From: Diogma glabrata
Lineage: Eukaryota > Arthropoda > Insecta > Diptera > Cylindrotomidae
Direction: 5' to 3'
Assembly (NCBI GenBank): GCA_963693315.1
Contig: OY856188.1
Location: 148,117,096 to 148,181,095 of the forward strand
DNA: 64,000 nt
Shown: one piece after another, positions 32,547 through 45,546 of the stretch
How positions within the stretch are numbered: position 1 is the stretch's first letter
How the letters are laid out: every line of letters begins with the position of its first letter
Notes under the pieces: model-generated
The model's input: only the letters and a program-made list of their open reading frames with translations
What the model was told of the DNA's origin: nothing
Database searches by the model: none
Program-made: the position numbers and the translations under genes

Positions 32547-33811
32547 CTTGGTTATAATCAGAGATAGTAACTCCTCATTTTTTGATCATCATCTTTCACA
32601 TTTTCTTAGTTTTGAATATTCATATTCAATGAAAAAAAAATTGCTTTATTTTTTTTATCCATGAATATTTTTTTCTTTTCCTTTTTGAACATCTTTGCTC
32701 AATAATAGTTGAATCATATTTTCGTTTGAGAAAAGATACTCAAAAAATTAATCCTACTTGATAAAGATTGAATATTATCACTCTTTTCTCGTTTTGTTTT
32801 TTTTTTAACTGAACATCTTTTATTTATTTTTCCAAATGGATGCTCATCGATCTTTTTTCATAATTTTTGTTAAAGAAAAAGAATGAGTTGATTCAAATTG
32901 AATTTTTTCTTATGCAGATTTTGATGATTGTTGTTTTGGTGAAATAGAGAATATAATTTACAGAATAAAAATTTAGTTTTACGGTTGTTTGATTTGATGT
33001 TTATTAATTTAATTATTTAATTTATTGGCATAAATGGACCTTGGTGATTGTATACAGGACCGCAAATGTATGAATTATTTTAATGGTTTGGTTTTACATT
33101 TTTCTTAATATACAAATAAATAATATATAAAAACTAATGATTGTTTTGTGGTTTCATTTGAACAATAATTAATTTATTTAAATTATTGATTTAATTTAAA
33201 AGTTATTGTTTTGGTTTTTGTCTGCAATTTATTAAAAATTACAATATTTGAAAGCGAACGATTCCACTGTTTAAGAAAAAATGTGGCGTCAATTAGTAAT
33301 GGTCAGTTAGAAAGGGTTTCATTTGCGCGAAGTACATCAACTCCATGTGACTCAATGGGAAGACGGATATGAATCTTTCTAACGAGGTTTGATTACTATT
33401 CTTTTTAGAATTTGGTTTGGCTTGATGATTTTTATAATGTGATTTCGGCTATGATTTGATGATTTTTAAAATATGGTTTTGGTGTTGACGATTTCTACCT
33501 TTACATAAAAGATGAATAGATAGAACATATTAATCATCTAATTATCCTATGATTAGCAAAATCTGACATTTATATTTCATGAAAAATGCTTATCGTTAAT
33601 TAGAAAGTTTTAAAGTAAAAGTAAACCTCTTCAACGAAAAAATATTGCGACAATAAAAAATTTCGATGTCCTTAATTCTAATTTGATTAATTTAATTTAT
33701 ACTAGACCAATTTTAGAGCAATATTCACGATTAGTCAACTGGCCGATTAAATTAAATAAACCCTTTGCAATTTTATTATTATTATTTATTTATTTAGATT
33801 TCTACATATTT
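32547..33811. other. Non-coding intronic stretch
   Basis: Highly AT-rich with T- and A-runs. No gene, RNA gene or repeat partner was recognised. Confidence 0.35.
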
Positions 33812-34330
33812 TTTTTTTTTTTTTTTAATAAAATGTGATGTGTAGTAGGCATTACAATATGTGTCACAACAACACATAAAAACCTTTTAAGACCAAGGTC
33901 CCACAACAACATGCGTTCTAAGGATGTTAATGGACGCAAATCTGTTTTTTTTTAATATTTTTTTGTTAAGTAATGGATAACTAAACCGTAAATCCTATCA
34001 CATATAAAATATGACATAGGCCAATATTTCGTGATAGGATAGGGAAAATAAAAATAAAATAAGAGATAAAAAGCAAATTTGTTTTACAAATTTGCAGGAA
34101 CAAAACTAAAATTGGTTTGCCAATAGTCCAGCCAATGGCATAATCCCTGATTATGGGACGCAGTACATTTTTCAATGATTAAAGCTCAGATATGTAGTTA
34201 TATGAAGGCTCGTTTCATCGAGCAAGCTACAGCGTTCCAGCATCAAGGAATATTCTATTCTATATACTAGCATCAAGGAATATTCTATTCTATATACTAT
34301 TTACAAAAGTTATTCTTTATCTATACATTT

Positions 34331-36550
34331 TTATATCACATTTTCTGTTTTGAATTTTCTTAATAAATTTTTAAAACAATTTACTGTATTTGATTCCTTA
34401 ATGTCCTTTGGTAATAAATTAAAAAATTTTACTCCCTTATAAAGTAATGAGCTTTGTGAAAATTTTTTTATTGTGTTTATTTTAATTTCATCACTATTTC
34501 GTAATTTCCTTTTATATTCATTTTGATGGTTAAATTTTATTCTATTACTTAAATAAGATGGCCATAGATTATTTATTATTTTATAAAATATTTAATAATG
34601 TTTCTTTACTAGTTTCTCTTTTCATTTTTAATATATTTCTCATAATTCTATTTTGTAGGATCTGTATTCTTTCAATGTCATTATTTGACGCCAAAACAAA
34701 ATAGATGAGCAATAATTAACATACGGTACGCTCCAAGTTCTATACAATGAAATTTTTTGTTTACAATTTAGCTTATTTCCTAATCTACCCAAAATATTTA
34801 TTTTCACAGCCATTTTTTTTACAAACATTGTCAACATTTGATTTAAAATTTAATTTGTCATCGATTATAACACCTAAATATTTTATTTCATCTTCTCTTT
34901 TTAATTCGTCTTGGCCAATTTTTATTTTTATTTCATTTTTATCAACGTTCGTTTTATTATTATTAAAAACTTAGTTTTTTTTAGTGTTAATTTTAAGTTT
35001 AACCTGATTGATTGTCCTATAAAGATTATTAAGATCCATATTTATTAATGCCTGTGCAGCTTCAATTTTTTCTGTTTTAATATAAAAGTATCATCTGCAA
35101 ATAATTTACATTTACAAAATCGCAAGGCAAATTTCAAAACATTAATAAAAATTATGAACAATAACGGCCCCAGTTTGGAACCCTGTGGAACACCTATATT
35201 ATTCTGTTTCATTTTCGAAAAAATATCTTTTACCTTTACAATTTGCATGCGATCTGTTAACAAACTTTCTACCCATTTCAATGCTAAATCATTGAAACCA
35301 AGAAGAGATAAAATATATAATAAAATCTTCCGGTCAATGGTTTCAAATGCTCGTTGAAAATCAATAAAACAGCAATAATTATTTCACCCAATTCCAGTGT
35401 CTCTTTCCAGTCAGCTATTACTAGATTGACTGTGCTCTCACATTAATGATTGTTACGAAATCCTGATTGCTCCTCACATATAATTTCATTACTTTCTACG
35501 TAAGACTTTATTTGCTCAACTGCAATTGATTCGATCAGCTTTTCTATGCAATCAAGTGTATTTCTTGATCTAAAATCACTTATTTCAGTTGATCCTTTGA
35601 CTTTTGGTATCGGTATTACTGTAGAACATTTCAATGACTTTGGAAAACAACCACTTGTGAATGATTTATTAATAATATTTACTAAAATCATTCCCACTTC
35701 TGGCAACACATCAATCAATATTTTAGCGCTAATGTTGTTGTTATCATTCTTATTATTCATTGTTTTCAAGTGACGGTAGATGTCGTGAAGTGTAACTTCA
35801 GCGAAATGGAAACTAATATTTTTATCAAATTTTAATATTATTTTCGTATTGCTCATTTGGAATGCTTTGATTAATTTGCTCAACACTGTTCACAAAATAA
35901 TCATTAAACACATCGGCTATTTCTTGTTTGTCAACTATTTTCATATCATTTACTTGCACTTCATTTATTTCACTGGATTCGTTATTAAATAATGAATTAA
36001 TTACTCGCCAGGTTCCTTTATTATCATTTTTACTTTATTTAATTTTTTTTTAAGAATCTTCAGTTTAACTATTAAACTAAATTCCCGTTTACATTAAAAA
36101 AAAAATGTAAACGGGACGATGTCATACCTAGTTTTATTATTCATAAAGGTAACTGTTTCAAATATGGAAAAAATTTTTTTGTGAATAATCTAACTTAGGT
36201 ATCTATCGCTTTTTTTAATTTTAATTTTAACCTATTGTTTTTTAGCCAATGAAGATGACCCACTAGGTCGAAATATAGGCATCATAATTTTAAAATAAAA
36301 AATTTAAAATAAATCTATAACACAATAGTCTATAAACCAGCCAGTCTTTGTAGTATTTATTATTCACAAATATATAGAAAAAATTAACTTTTTTTATACA
36401 GTTTGATATTGCTTTTTTTTCAATTTCTTTTTTATATAAATTTTTATAGCTTCTATATTCAGTCCATTTATCATCACTATTTATAAATTGAGCACATTTA
36501 TACAATCTGTTCTTTTCTTTACGCATTGCTTCCAATTCTTTATCAAAAAA
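34331..36550 (-). pseudogene. LINE ORF2 remnant (reverse transcriptase)
   Basis: Minus-strand pieces in order: MRKEKNRLYKCAQF and WTEYRSYKNLYKKEIE (36535-36290, region before the polymerase), TSGCFPKSLKCSTVIPIPKV with DCIEKLIE and CEEQSGFR (35886-35443), WVESLLTDRMQIVKV with GVPQGSKLGPLLFIIFIN and LFADDTFI (35281-35045), and RLGNKLNCKQKISLYRTW with VPYVNYCSSI (34837-34640). A final NCFKNLLRKFKTENVI ends at a stop at 34331-34333. The polymerase core is FADD. Several frame breaks make it non-functional. The endonuclease is missing. Confidence 0.83.
36082..36117. repeat. Perfect short hairpin
   Basis: tcccgtttacatt faces aatgtaaacggga around about 10 A (36082-36117). Nearby DNA has no comparable GC content. 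It is too small for a transposon and there is no known role. Confidence 0.7.
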
Positions 36551-36600
36551 ATCAACGATTATTAACTTTTTTATATTCTATAAAATTATTCACACTTATT

Positions 36601-37135
36601 TTCATTTTATCATGGAACCAACACATGGAACTAATTTGCCGTCAAAGTTTCTGAAAAACCATCAATGGAATGAATGAAAGATCTTTGTATAGTTTAAGAT
36701 AAATTTAACATGCTTGAGATAGGATTTGATGCAATGAATTTTATTTCTATGAATCTTATTTATATAAGATGAAAAAACTAGTGTTAAGTTAAAATATTCA
36801 TACATTTTCATTTTTCATGAAAACGACGAATTTATTTTAAGCAAAATTTTTAATCCCGTTGGATTAATTTGAAATAGCCGTTAGAACGATGTAAGGCTTT
36901 ATTTATATAAGCACATTAAAAATGCCGATCGATAGATTGAATGTATTTGTACTGATAATATAATATATAAAGGAATTATTTCATTCATTTAATATAGTAG
37001 TAAATAATTAAAGGGGGTTTAACATTAAAGTATTTCAAGTGACACGAAACTTTTATCCTATAAAACTTTTTAAAATAAACCATAACTTTGCAACGTTACA
37101 GTGTTACATACATTGACACCTATACAGCCTTAGAT
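36601..37135. other. Non-coding intronic stretch
   Basis: No recognised gene or repeat. Confidence 0.35.
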
Positions 37136-37345
37136 ACGACACATAATCTATCGTATTGCGGATGACATCGCATGCCATGCCTTTAGTTTATCTTCTAAGC
37201 TTCGATCAGATGCAGCTACCAATGATAGAAATTTGTTCATTAATTTTATCACTGAAGACCTAAAGTGTTTAATGCGGGAGTGCACTCTTGATTTCAATCC
37301 AACCAAAACAAAATTATGTCGTCTTTCGCGACATAAAGATTGTCA
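37136..37345 (+). pseudogene. Non-LTR reverse transcriptase fragment
   Basis: The plus strand reads YRIADDIACHAFSLSSKLRS, then LFINFITEDLKCLMRECTLD and FNPTKTKLCRLSRHK. This fits the segment around the polymerase core of Jockey-type LINEs (YADD-AL..., then L----WLI-FNP-KT--L--S), with the core Tyr replaced (IADD). It is an isolated relic of about 70 codons. Confidence 0.65.
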
Positions 37346-38480
37346 CACTAATATTTTTTTTTAAATATCCCTTTGTAAAAAAATTTATTTTCAGAATGAT
37401 TATTTAATATACGAATATTAAGTGGAATTCATTGCACATTTCCTTTTTTTCCGGATGAATTGAAATGTCCCAAAATTAAAGAAAATGTCCTTCACCATAT
37501 AAACAATTAGCCTAACTATTCTAATTTCTAACTAACCATATTCTCATTCCTTTAATTTGCCCTAATTCTTTGCTTTTCTAGTTGACATTCTATTTTCGAA
37601 TATTCAAAGAATTTTAGTAAAAAATATTTCATACTTTTTATGTTAAACATGTCCAACTAACTAATTCATAAAAAAAATTAGTGGGATGGGGGTGTGACCA
37701 TAGGGGCCACGCCAGGAACTTCCCGTAAGATTAAAAACAAAGCAGTTACTGAATAAGGTATACTTAAATATCACACATAAAAAAAAATTATACAGTATAA
37801 TTTAACTGCATTGTCCAAAAATATGTTTTATAGAACATAAATACTACTAAAAAACGAAAAATTACAATACAAATATTAAATCAAATTTGAAAAAAAAAGT
37901 CAACAAAAAGCAAATATTAGCTCAATTAGGGTTTTTAAAGCCTAAAATACGCAAAATTAAGATTTATTTATTAAACGACACATCAATTGGAATAATTTAA
38001 ATAGAATTTGAATGTGTGATGTGTAAATTTTAAATTTAATAACATACTAACCCTCAGACTGCAAACTGAAATAAGTTGTCTAGACCGATTCAGAAGGTAT
38101 TGAAAGGGTGAAGATATCATTAAAATGTCAATATCAAAAATGATCTCCAACACAGCAGTCAACAACCTAACCTATCGGTAAGATGAAAGGTCAGCATTTG
38201 TTTGATGAACACCGACCACTATATACAAGACACCTCAAAAGCAAATTTGTTGTATATTTCTTCTATGTTAACTGAAACATTTTACCAAAGACTCGACAAT
38301 GGCTGTTGTTTTGATATATTTAAAAGAATAAGATAAAGCCATATAGCCGAAAGTGACAAACCAAGAAGTTGCAAAATTACTATAAATATTACAAAAACCT
38401 TATGATCTAAGTTTCAACAAAATTGAATGTCAGGACTGAGTGTTATTGAAGTTTAAAAAAACAGTTGTTCAACGATCCAC
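37346..38480. other. Non-coding intronic stretch
   Basis: AT-rich. The only minus-strand frame above 50 codons (37983-38165) has no recognisable domain. Confidence 0.35.
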
Positions 38481-40005
<1,525 letters not shown>

Positions 40006-40580
40006 TTGTTGATCTTTTGCGAATGAGTATGAGAAATAGAATTCAACAAACGAAAATTTCTTCAACTCAAATGAATTTTGTATTAAAAAAATATTTGATT
40101 TTGGTTATTCATGATAAATTTAAATCTTTAGAAAAATGATAATCTTCTATCTTGATTATAATGCTTTAAGGTCCTTCCCATGCAGCTTGCAATTTTGCTT
40201 ATAACCCTCGCTGTGGGTTTTGTAGCGATACTTATTGTTCTTCTTCAAAATATTTATTATTTGAACGAACGTCATATCGGGTTTTCATTTTATCACTCAC
40301 TGAACAGTTGTATCTTCTTCCTTACAAACTTTTAAATTTCTTCTAAGTTCTCTCTGATTTGGTTGACGTATTCTTGCGGAGACAATGATGTTGTTGATAG
40401 CACTGCTCCAAATTTGAGGTCCCCTGGTATCTTAAACCGCTTCCAAAAATAGTTCGAGCTGGTTTCATGGGCGTGGTCCCATGAACTACGGATCTGTACG
40501 TCTATTCCGGCATTTACCTGTGAATTGGGAATTGAGAAAAAAGTGCAATAAATGAAATAAAGATAGTAGATTCTTGTATG
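40006..40580. other. Non-coding intronic stretch
   Basis: No recognised gene or repeat partner. Confidence 0.35.
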
Positions 40581-40582
40581 AG

Positions 40583-40680
40583 CTTAGAACGAAGGCAATT
40601 CTTCACGAGGATGAAGTTTCCCGAAACGAGCGTAGCGAGTGGAGGGAATCATCCGAGTGAAGAATTGCCATCATCCTAAG
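40583..40680. repeat. CpG-centred hairpin
   Basis: Arms cttagaacgaaggcaattct/tcacgaggatga and tcatccgagtgaagaattgcc plus atcatcctaag pair across a 34-bp centre reading gaaacgagcgtagcgagtgg. It is far richer in CpG than the surrounding DNA. It may be a tiny foldback element or a regulatory palindrome; function unknown. Confidence 0.7.
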
Positions 40681-41187
40681 CGAATACTATCCACGAATGT
40701 AAAATATTTCGTTTAATTTCCAGTTTTCATGCAAAAATTTGTATCGCCATATTGAAATAAATACATCAAAGATAGCGAAAAACAAAACAAGTATGTTGTT
40801 TACTTTGTTCGGGGAATATTTAATAAACTATAGAACTGTTAAAGAATTTTAATCAAATTCACTAGTTGTGGAATGAATACAATTACAATGGAAGACATAC
40901 GCATGGAAAGCATATATTCTTTAGTAGTCGTGTATAAAATATTTTCTAATACGAATTTGTTATTTCCCGCGAAACGGAATACTAATTATGAAAAAATTGC
41001 TATAATTTTTTTCTCAATTCCTATTTCACGATGTATCGGAATAGCGCTACTGCATGCCATCAAAAATTAAGAAATATGTTGATCCCAGTTACGTTGTTTC
41101 TTAGTATGTAATCACTTTAGCTAAAAATTTCTAAAAAGATAGTAAAAATAATTTTATATAATTATTTAGATAATTTTATTTATTTAG
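40681..41187. other. Non-coding, end of CNOT10 large intron
   Basis: No recognised gene. A 65-codon frame at 40873-41070 has no identifiable domain. The interval ends in the acceptor tttatttatttag. Confidence 0.4.
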
Positions 41188-41297
41188 ACGGTTGATTATG
41201 CAGTACTGAAGGCTCATCAATATTATTTGGGAAATGATTATCAAATGGCTGCCAAAGAACTGTCGAAACATAAAACAAATGAACCGTATACTGTATA
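41188..41297 (+). CDS. CNOT10: CNOT10 homologue, exon
   Basis: It encodes TVDYAVLKAHQYYLGNDYQ, then MAAKELSKHKTNEPYTV. This matches the CNOT10 TPR helix pair with a FLKSNFEYLRGNYRKA-KLL pattern. It enters in phase 0 after the acceptor ttatttag. The donor gtatga at 41298 leaves two bases that join in frame with the C at 41370. An alternative donor five bases earlier (41293) would put the next exon out of frame, so 41297 is chosen. Confidence 0.8.
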
Positions 41298-41369
41298 GTA
41301 TGAACTTTAATATATTGACTGCAAAATAAGACCATTCAACCCAAACATCTGATTATTCTTGTTTTGCAG

Positions 41370-41801
41370 CAAAGTGGGACATGATCAAAATACTTGTATA
41401 GCAAACAATATGGGACTTATTCACTTTGCTGTTCGTCACTATGCAATGGCAGTAAGATTTTTTCAATTTGCTCTTACGTTTGATCAAAATGCCACAGAAA
41501 ACGTTAATAAAGATTCGATGATTAATTCGATTGGTGTTTCTCGTCGCCCGAACATTTTATATAATTTAGGAGTTGCAATGTTGCATTTACAGCGGCCAAA
41601 GGAAGCATTTGAGTGTTTGTTAGTGCCATTAAACTACCATCACAATAATCCAAAATTGTGGTTAAGACTAGCAGAGTCCTGCATAATGGCATATAAACAA
41701 GGCGTTAAAAATAAGGAAAGCATGAATTTAGTGTCCAGTGTGATAGGGAGTGGAAACTTTCGAAAGTATATTTTACAACCAACTCCTCATAAATATATTT
41801 C
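41370..41801 (+). CDS. CNOT10: CNOT10 homologue, exon
   Basis: This is one of the best-conserved parts of the gene. It reads NNMGLIHFAVRHYAMAVRFF, then NILYNLGVAMLHLQRPKEAF, ECLLVPLNYHHNNPKLWLRL and AESCIMAYKQG. Animal CNOT10 proteins have [34 protein letters not shown] and NPRLWLRLAECCI. It ends with SVIGSGNFRKYILQP, like VGQGYHRKIVL in vertebrates. It starts after gttttgcag and ends before the strong donor gtaagt at 41802. Confidence 0.93.
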
Positions 41802-42069
41802 GTAAGTATATTTTGTTTTTCATTATTTTATTTTGATTTTTTAAATAAAAACAAGCGTTAAAATAAGGGTAGAGTTATTGTCTGCAATTCCTTCACCTGT
41901 AAAACTCTACTATGCGTTTTAAGCTTTTGATCGACGTCTACTTTATTCAATTTTTTTATGGTTTGAATTCTTGTAATCAGATATAAATCAAATTTACCAA
42001 ATTTTGATAAGTAACAAACACTTACACTTGTATCAGTTTATTTTAATGGGTAACTAACATTCTTTTCAG

Positions 42070-42754
42070 TGATGATGGTCAATCCTTTGCAATTCCAAGT
42101 CCAAATTTAGAATTTGCTTCACTGTGTCTTCGCAATGCATTGACGCTTTTAGAATTTTTAAACAATCAAAATTTGAAACACAATACAGAATATGATGCTG
42201 CAATGTGGCAAAATACAAATGAAGGGTATTCTTGTAATCCGTCAAAAGCATTAAATCAGCTGCAGTTTGAGAAGTTAAAATGTGCTATTCTAACAGCGTA
42301 TAGCTATGTTTTAATATCATTGGGCGAATACACCTTAACACTTAAATACGGTAAGGAGCTACTTCTATTAAAAAATATTCCAGATACATATAAAATGCTA
42401 GGTAACTTATATTGTGCTGAATCGTTGATAATGATGGATCGTGTAAGTGACGCTTTAGTGTTTTTGGAACCTAAATTTATTACCGAATTAAAAAGTGACG
42501 ATTTTGAAACTAGTGGCTCTCCAGATTGGAATATACATTCTTCAGAAGCAGCACAGTCGATAATGATGTATAATTTATCAGTTGCGTTTTTGATTCGAGG
42601 TGACATTGAATTAGCTAAACGAGAACTTCTAGCATGCAAACATCCTATTGTATTAAATCAATTAAAAATGGCAAAGTTGTATATTGATTTATTGATGGGA
42701 AATATTGAAAACTGTAAAACTATGGTAAGGTTGGATACGCCGCAACATATATAG
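42070..42754 (+). CDS. CNOT10: CNOT10 homologue, C-terminal exon
   Basis: It starts after tcttttcag and opens with SDDGQSFAIPSPNLEFASLC, followed by LRNAL, as in animal CNOT10 (NDGQSSAIP---MEFAA-CLRNAL). Further blocks are QFEKLKCAILTAYSYVLISL, CAESLIMMDRVSDALVFLEP and AQSIMMYNLSVAFLIRGDIE, then LAKRELL, all TPR-like and in the family order. It reads to a TAG at 42752-42754. A gtaagg at 42725 could be a donor to a further exon. A terminal exon is preferred because the frame stops soon after and AATAAA signals follow, but vertebrate proteins are some 40 residues longer here. Confidence 0.9.
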
Positions 42755-42764
42755 TATAATATTA

Positions 42765-42805
42765 AATAAATGTTTATTTTGTAAACAACGAAACTAAAAA
42801 ATAAA
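42765..42805 (+). terminator. CNOT10 poly(A) signals
   Basis: aataaa at 42765-42770 and again at about 42800, 11 and 46 bases after the TAG. The BEL/Pao element begins at 42846, at or just beyond the expected cleavage site. Confidence 0.65.
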
Positions 42806-42840
42806 CGAAACATTGAAATTTATCAAAATTGTATTTCATT

Positions 42841-42845
42841 AGCAT
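42841..42845. repeat. BEL/Pao target duplication, left
   Basis: agcat directly before the 5' LTR, repeated at 57678-57682 directly after the 3' LTR. A 5-bp duplication is typical for BEL/Pao. Confidence 0.9.
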
Positions 42846-43093
42846 TGTTCAAGTCAATATTATAAAATTGGTTTATAGGGTTGTTAAAATCAAAACATTT
42901 AAAGTTTGTGGATTGGTTTTTAAAAATAAAGTAAAAAATTTATATGTATGTAGTAGAAACAAAAACACGAAGCTAGAGAACAGAACAGATCGCATAAAGG
43001 AAAATTTTGGAATTAAACAGAAATTACTTTTGTGAATAGTTTAAACGTTAAAAAAGGTGTTTTATTAATTAATTACAGTCCACTTGAGAGTAT
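42846..43093 (+). repeat. BEL/Pao 5' LTR, first piece
   Basis: First 248 bp of the LTR, from tgttcaagtcaatatt to gagagtat. The last four bases (gtat, 43090-43093) are the gypsy B target duplication. The LTR resumes after gypsy B at 51218. Confidence 0.92.
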
Positions 43094-44217
43094 TGTAACG
43101 GTCGCAATATTCGCAAAACAATAATAAAACAAATTCATCTTCGTTTTCAATTCAATAAAAATGTATTTCATTAGTTTCCGTTCATTTTTACATTAATAAT
43201 AATTTTAAAATTTTCTAATACTTAACTGCTAGTTAAATTTCGAATATACTATAAAAAGCAAACGAACGTACTCAATTTTATTTCCAATTCTGATGAACAG
43301 ATGTCGTTGCTAATCTTTGTTGAATTTTTAGTATTACACGATTTGTTTTGACATCGGAAGATGTAAAAAACTAAAACACATTTTTTTTTGATTGAATGAG
43401 TTTTCGATGTTAAAAGTTTGAAAAAAATAAAAATTCATTCCATATTTGTGCTTCAAACAAATATTTTCAGAGTTGATTTTAGAAAAAATTCAGTAGATTC
43501 ATTAAGGTGTTAATATATGTGTTGGCTCTTTTAAATTAATTGCTAATTAATGTGATGTGAAATAATAAAAACATCAAATACTAAAAATATAAGTCAAATT
43601 TATAATTTGAAATGAAATTATTATTGTTATTATGGTTGTAAACATTAATAAGAATACAATAAAAAGATTTATTATGGCCAGTTGTGACTTGTAATTGTCC
43701 ACTTTATAAGAAGTTAACATTGATGAAAATGTTTCATCATGCGACACCAGATGTTTTTTCCAATATATAATACAAATTTGGATTATCAAAAAGATGTCAA
43801 TGTTTTGAATAATAATAACAACAATAGTAGTGGTGCCGTAGTTTCAAATGGATATTCTAATATTTCAAATCAGGAATTAAGCAAATATTGGCTTAAAGAA
43901 GTTCACTTGGTATCCGAAATAATATCTCTGCTTATCCAGATCAAAATTCAACAATTTTGGAGCGTGGTATTGCAACTGGTGGAAACAGAATCAACAGTTT
44001 AAAATAAGGTATTTTTCTAATTTTATATTAGTATTGAAATTTAGTTTTTTTGTGTGTTTTAACTTGGTTTTTTTGATGATAGAATAATTTTATAAAAAAC
44101 TTAAGAGATTCCCAATTTTCAAGCTTCGTGTGGGGACAAACGCTATCCCGTAGTATCATTTTTATTGATTTGTGATAAAAGTTCAATCCGATTCACGAAG
44201 TGAGTCACCTTGTAACA
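43094..44217 (+). repeat. Gypsy B 5' LTR (1124 bp)
   Basis: It begins tgtaacggtcgcaata and ends caccttgtaaca (TG...CA ends). It contains taagagattccca near 44101. Differences from the 3' LTR that I could see are acaatag/acagtag near 43822, caattttg/caactttg near 43954 and gaataatt/gaatagtt near 44084. Confidence 0.96.
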
Positions 44218-44218
44218 G

Positions 44219-44237
44219 TTGGCGCCGAAACAGGGAC
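44219..44237 (+). other. Gypsy B primer-binding site
   Basis: ttggcgccgaaacagggac begins two bases after the LTR. TGG pairs with a tRNA CCA end. The rest is close to the complement of an insect tRNA-Lys 3' end (two differences from tggcgcccgaacagggac), so a tRNA-Lys primer is a reasonable guess. Confidence 0.8.
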
Positions 44238-44354
44238 CTGGAATATTTTCGTATTTTCGAACTTTTATATATAATGTACGCTTGTTTGAAAAAAAAACCG
44301 TTTTGGGACAGCAATTTTTTTTTGGAGATTGTTTTTTTTGTGCTGTCATTCGAA

Positions 44355-44550
44355 TTTGTTTTTGTACATATTGTACATATTTTCCTTGTACATATTTTTT
44401 TTTTGGAATAATATTGTACATATTTTCATTGTACATATTTTCATTGTACATATTTTTTTTTTGGAATAATATTGTACATATTTTCATTGTACATATTTTT
44501 TTTTTGGAATAATATTGTACATATTTTCATTGTACATATTTTTTTTATAA
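44355..44550 (+). repeat. TGTACA tandem array in gypsy B leader
   Basis: Ten tgtaca palindromes in units of about 20-46 bp (ggaataatattgtacat, then attttcattgtacatattt, then a T-run). A shorter form occurs in gypsy A. The long T-runs between them may also make this part slippery in sequencing. Confidence 0.88.
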
Positions 44551-45546
44551 ATAGTTTTTGGAATTTTTTTCGTGTACTAGGTTTAATAAATCTCTTTCTA
44601 AGCGGTAGGCCTAACAAGCCATCCATGGGGCTTATCCCTTTAACATTGATGTCGTTCTTAGATCGCCTATGGCCATCGGGGTTATGCGATCGAAGAACAT
44701 TGGTTTCTTCTCTTCATTCGGCGAGGAAGTTCTCAGGGACGAGGAGTGGTGTTGCTGTGTTTGTACTTAGGTGCAAACCAGTAGTACCATTCTTTGCTCA
44801 GAGGCTTCTTCGGTGTAATGAAGAGAAGAACCAATTGTACTTTTGCTTTCAGGATCAGAGGCGATCCTTTCAGGATCATCTTGATTTTGGGAATCTCTTA
44901 TGATATTAAATAAAAATAAAATAAATCAAACAAATTTTTCAAAAATTAAATAAATAAAATTTTTATTAAATAAATTAAATTTTCGTTAATTAAAATAATT
45001 TTAGGTAAATAAATAATTTTTTCGTAATTTAAATAGTTTTAGGTAACTAAATAAATAATTTTTTTAATTACACAATACATCAAGATATAAATAAATATTT
45101 TTTATTTTTTTAAAAAAAATAAATCAATATTTCAAAGTTAGGACGGTGCATCCAATAAATAAACATTCTTCTAAATATTTTTATTTTTCAATTTTCTTTT
45201 AAAAATAAATAAATATTCTTAGGGGTGCTATCGTCAATAACTAATTTTAGGTATATATATATATATTTCAGTATATCTGAAATTAAATAAATAAATTATA
45301 TTTTTACACATACAATATTTTAGGAATTTTTGTGAAAGATGAAGTAAAGATTAGCGGCGACAGCGGTTTTTTGTTCTTTTACAAGTTTGTTTTTACAAAA
45401 TTTTTTTTTGGGGCGTTCGTTGTTTTTTTCGTTTTGCGTTTTTTCATTGTTTTCATTTTTCCATCGTACTAACTACATTTGTTGTTGGGAATTGGTTTTA
45501 GTGTTGTTGTTAGCGAGTTCATAATTTTTCGGGTTTTACCATCAAA
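44551..45546 (+). other. Gypsy B leader, distal part
   Basis: Untranslated region before gag, homologous to 8192-9479 of element A. A plus-strand frame 44472-44903 is open but low-complexity in its first third and not conserved in frame in A. AT-rich from 44900. The ATG at 45547 is in the context aaaatgtc. Confidence 0.6.

Larger units (their letters stand above)
33812..36600 (-). mobile_element. Poly-A LINE, 5'-truncated, minus strand
   Basis: A non-LTR element read on the minus strand from about 36600 to the poly-A run at 33812-33828. Coding remnants occupy 36550-34331, followed by a 3' untranslated region of about 500 bp. Within that region a 30-bp unit (tagtatatagaatagaatat and ten more bases) is present twice at 34255-34315. 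The last 440 bp are shared with the element at 29604-30047. Poly-A rather than simple-repeat ending separates it from the CR1-like LINE at 12895. Confidence 0.8.

Noticed and set aside
29683..34175. Identical 64-codon frames at 29683 (+) and 34175 (-) as a conserved small gene
   Set aside because: Both lie in the shared 3' tail of a poly-A LINE; identity reflects recent copying. Coding is not supported by any motif.
42829..43035. Small frame after CNOT10
   Set aside because: It lies in the BEL 5' LTR; the 3' LTR copy does not keep it open over the insertion.
44143..44626. Frames rich in MYNENMYNI in the gypsy B leader
   Set aside because: They are translations of the TGTACA tandem array on either strand.
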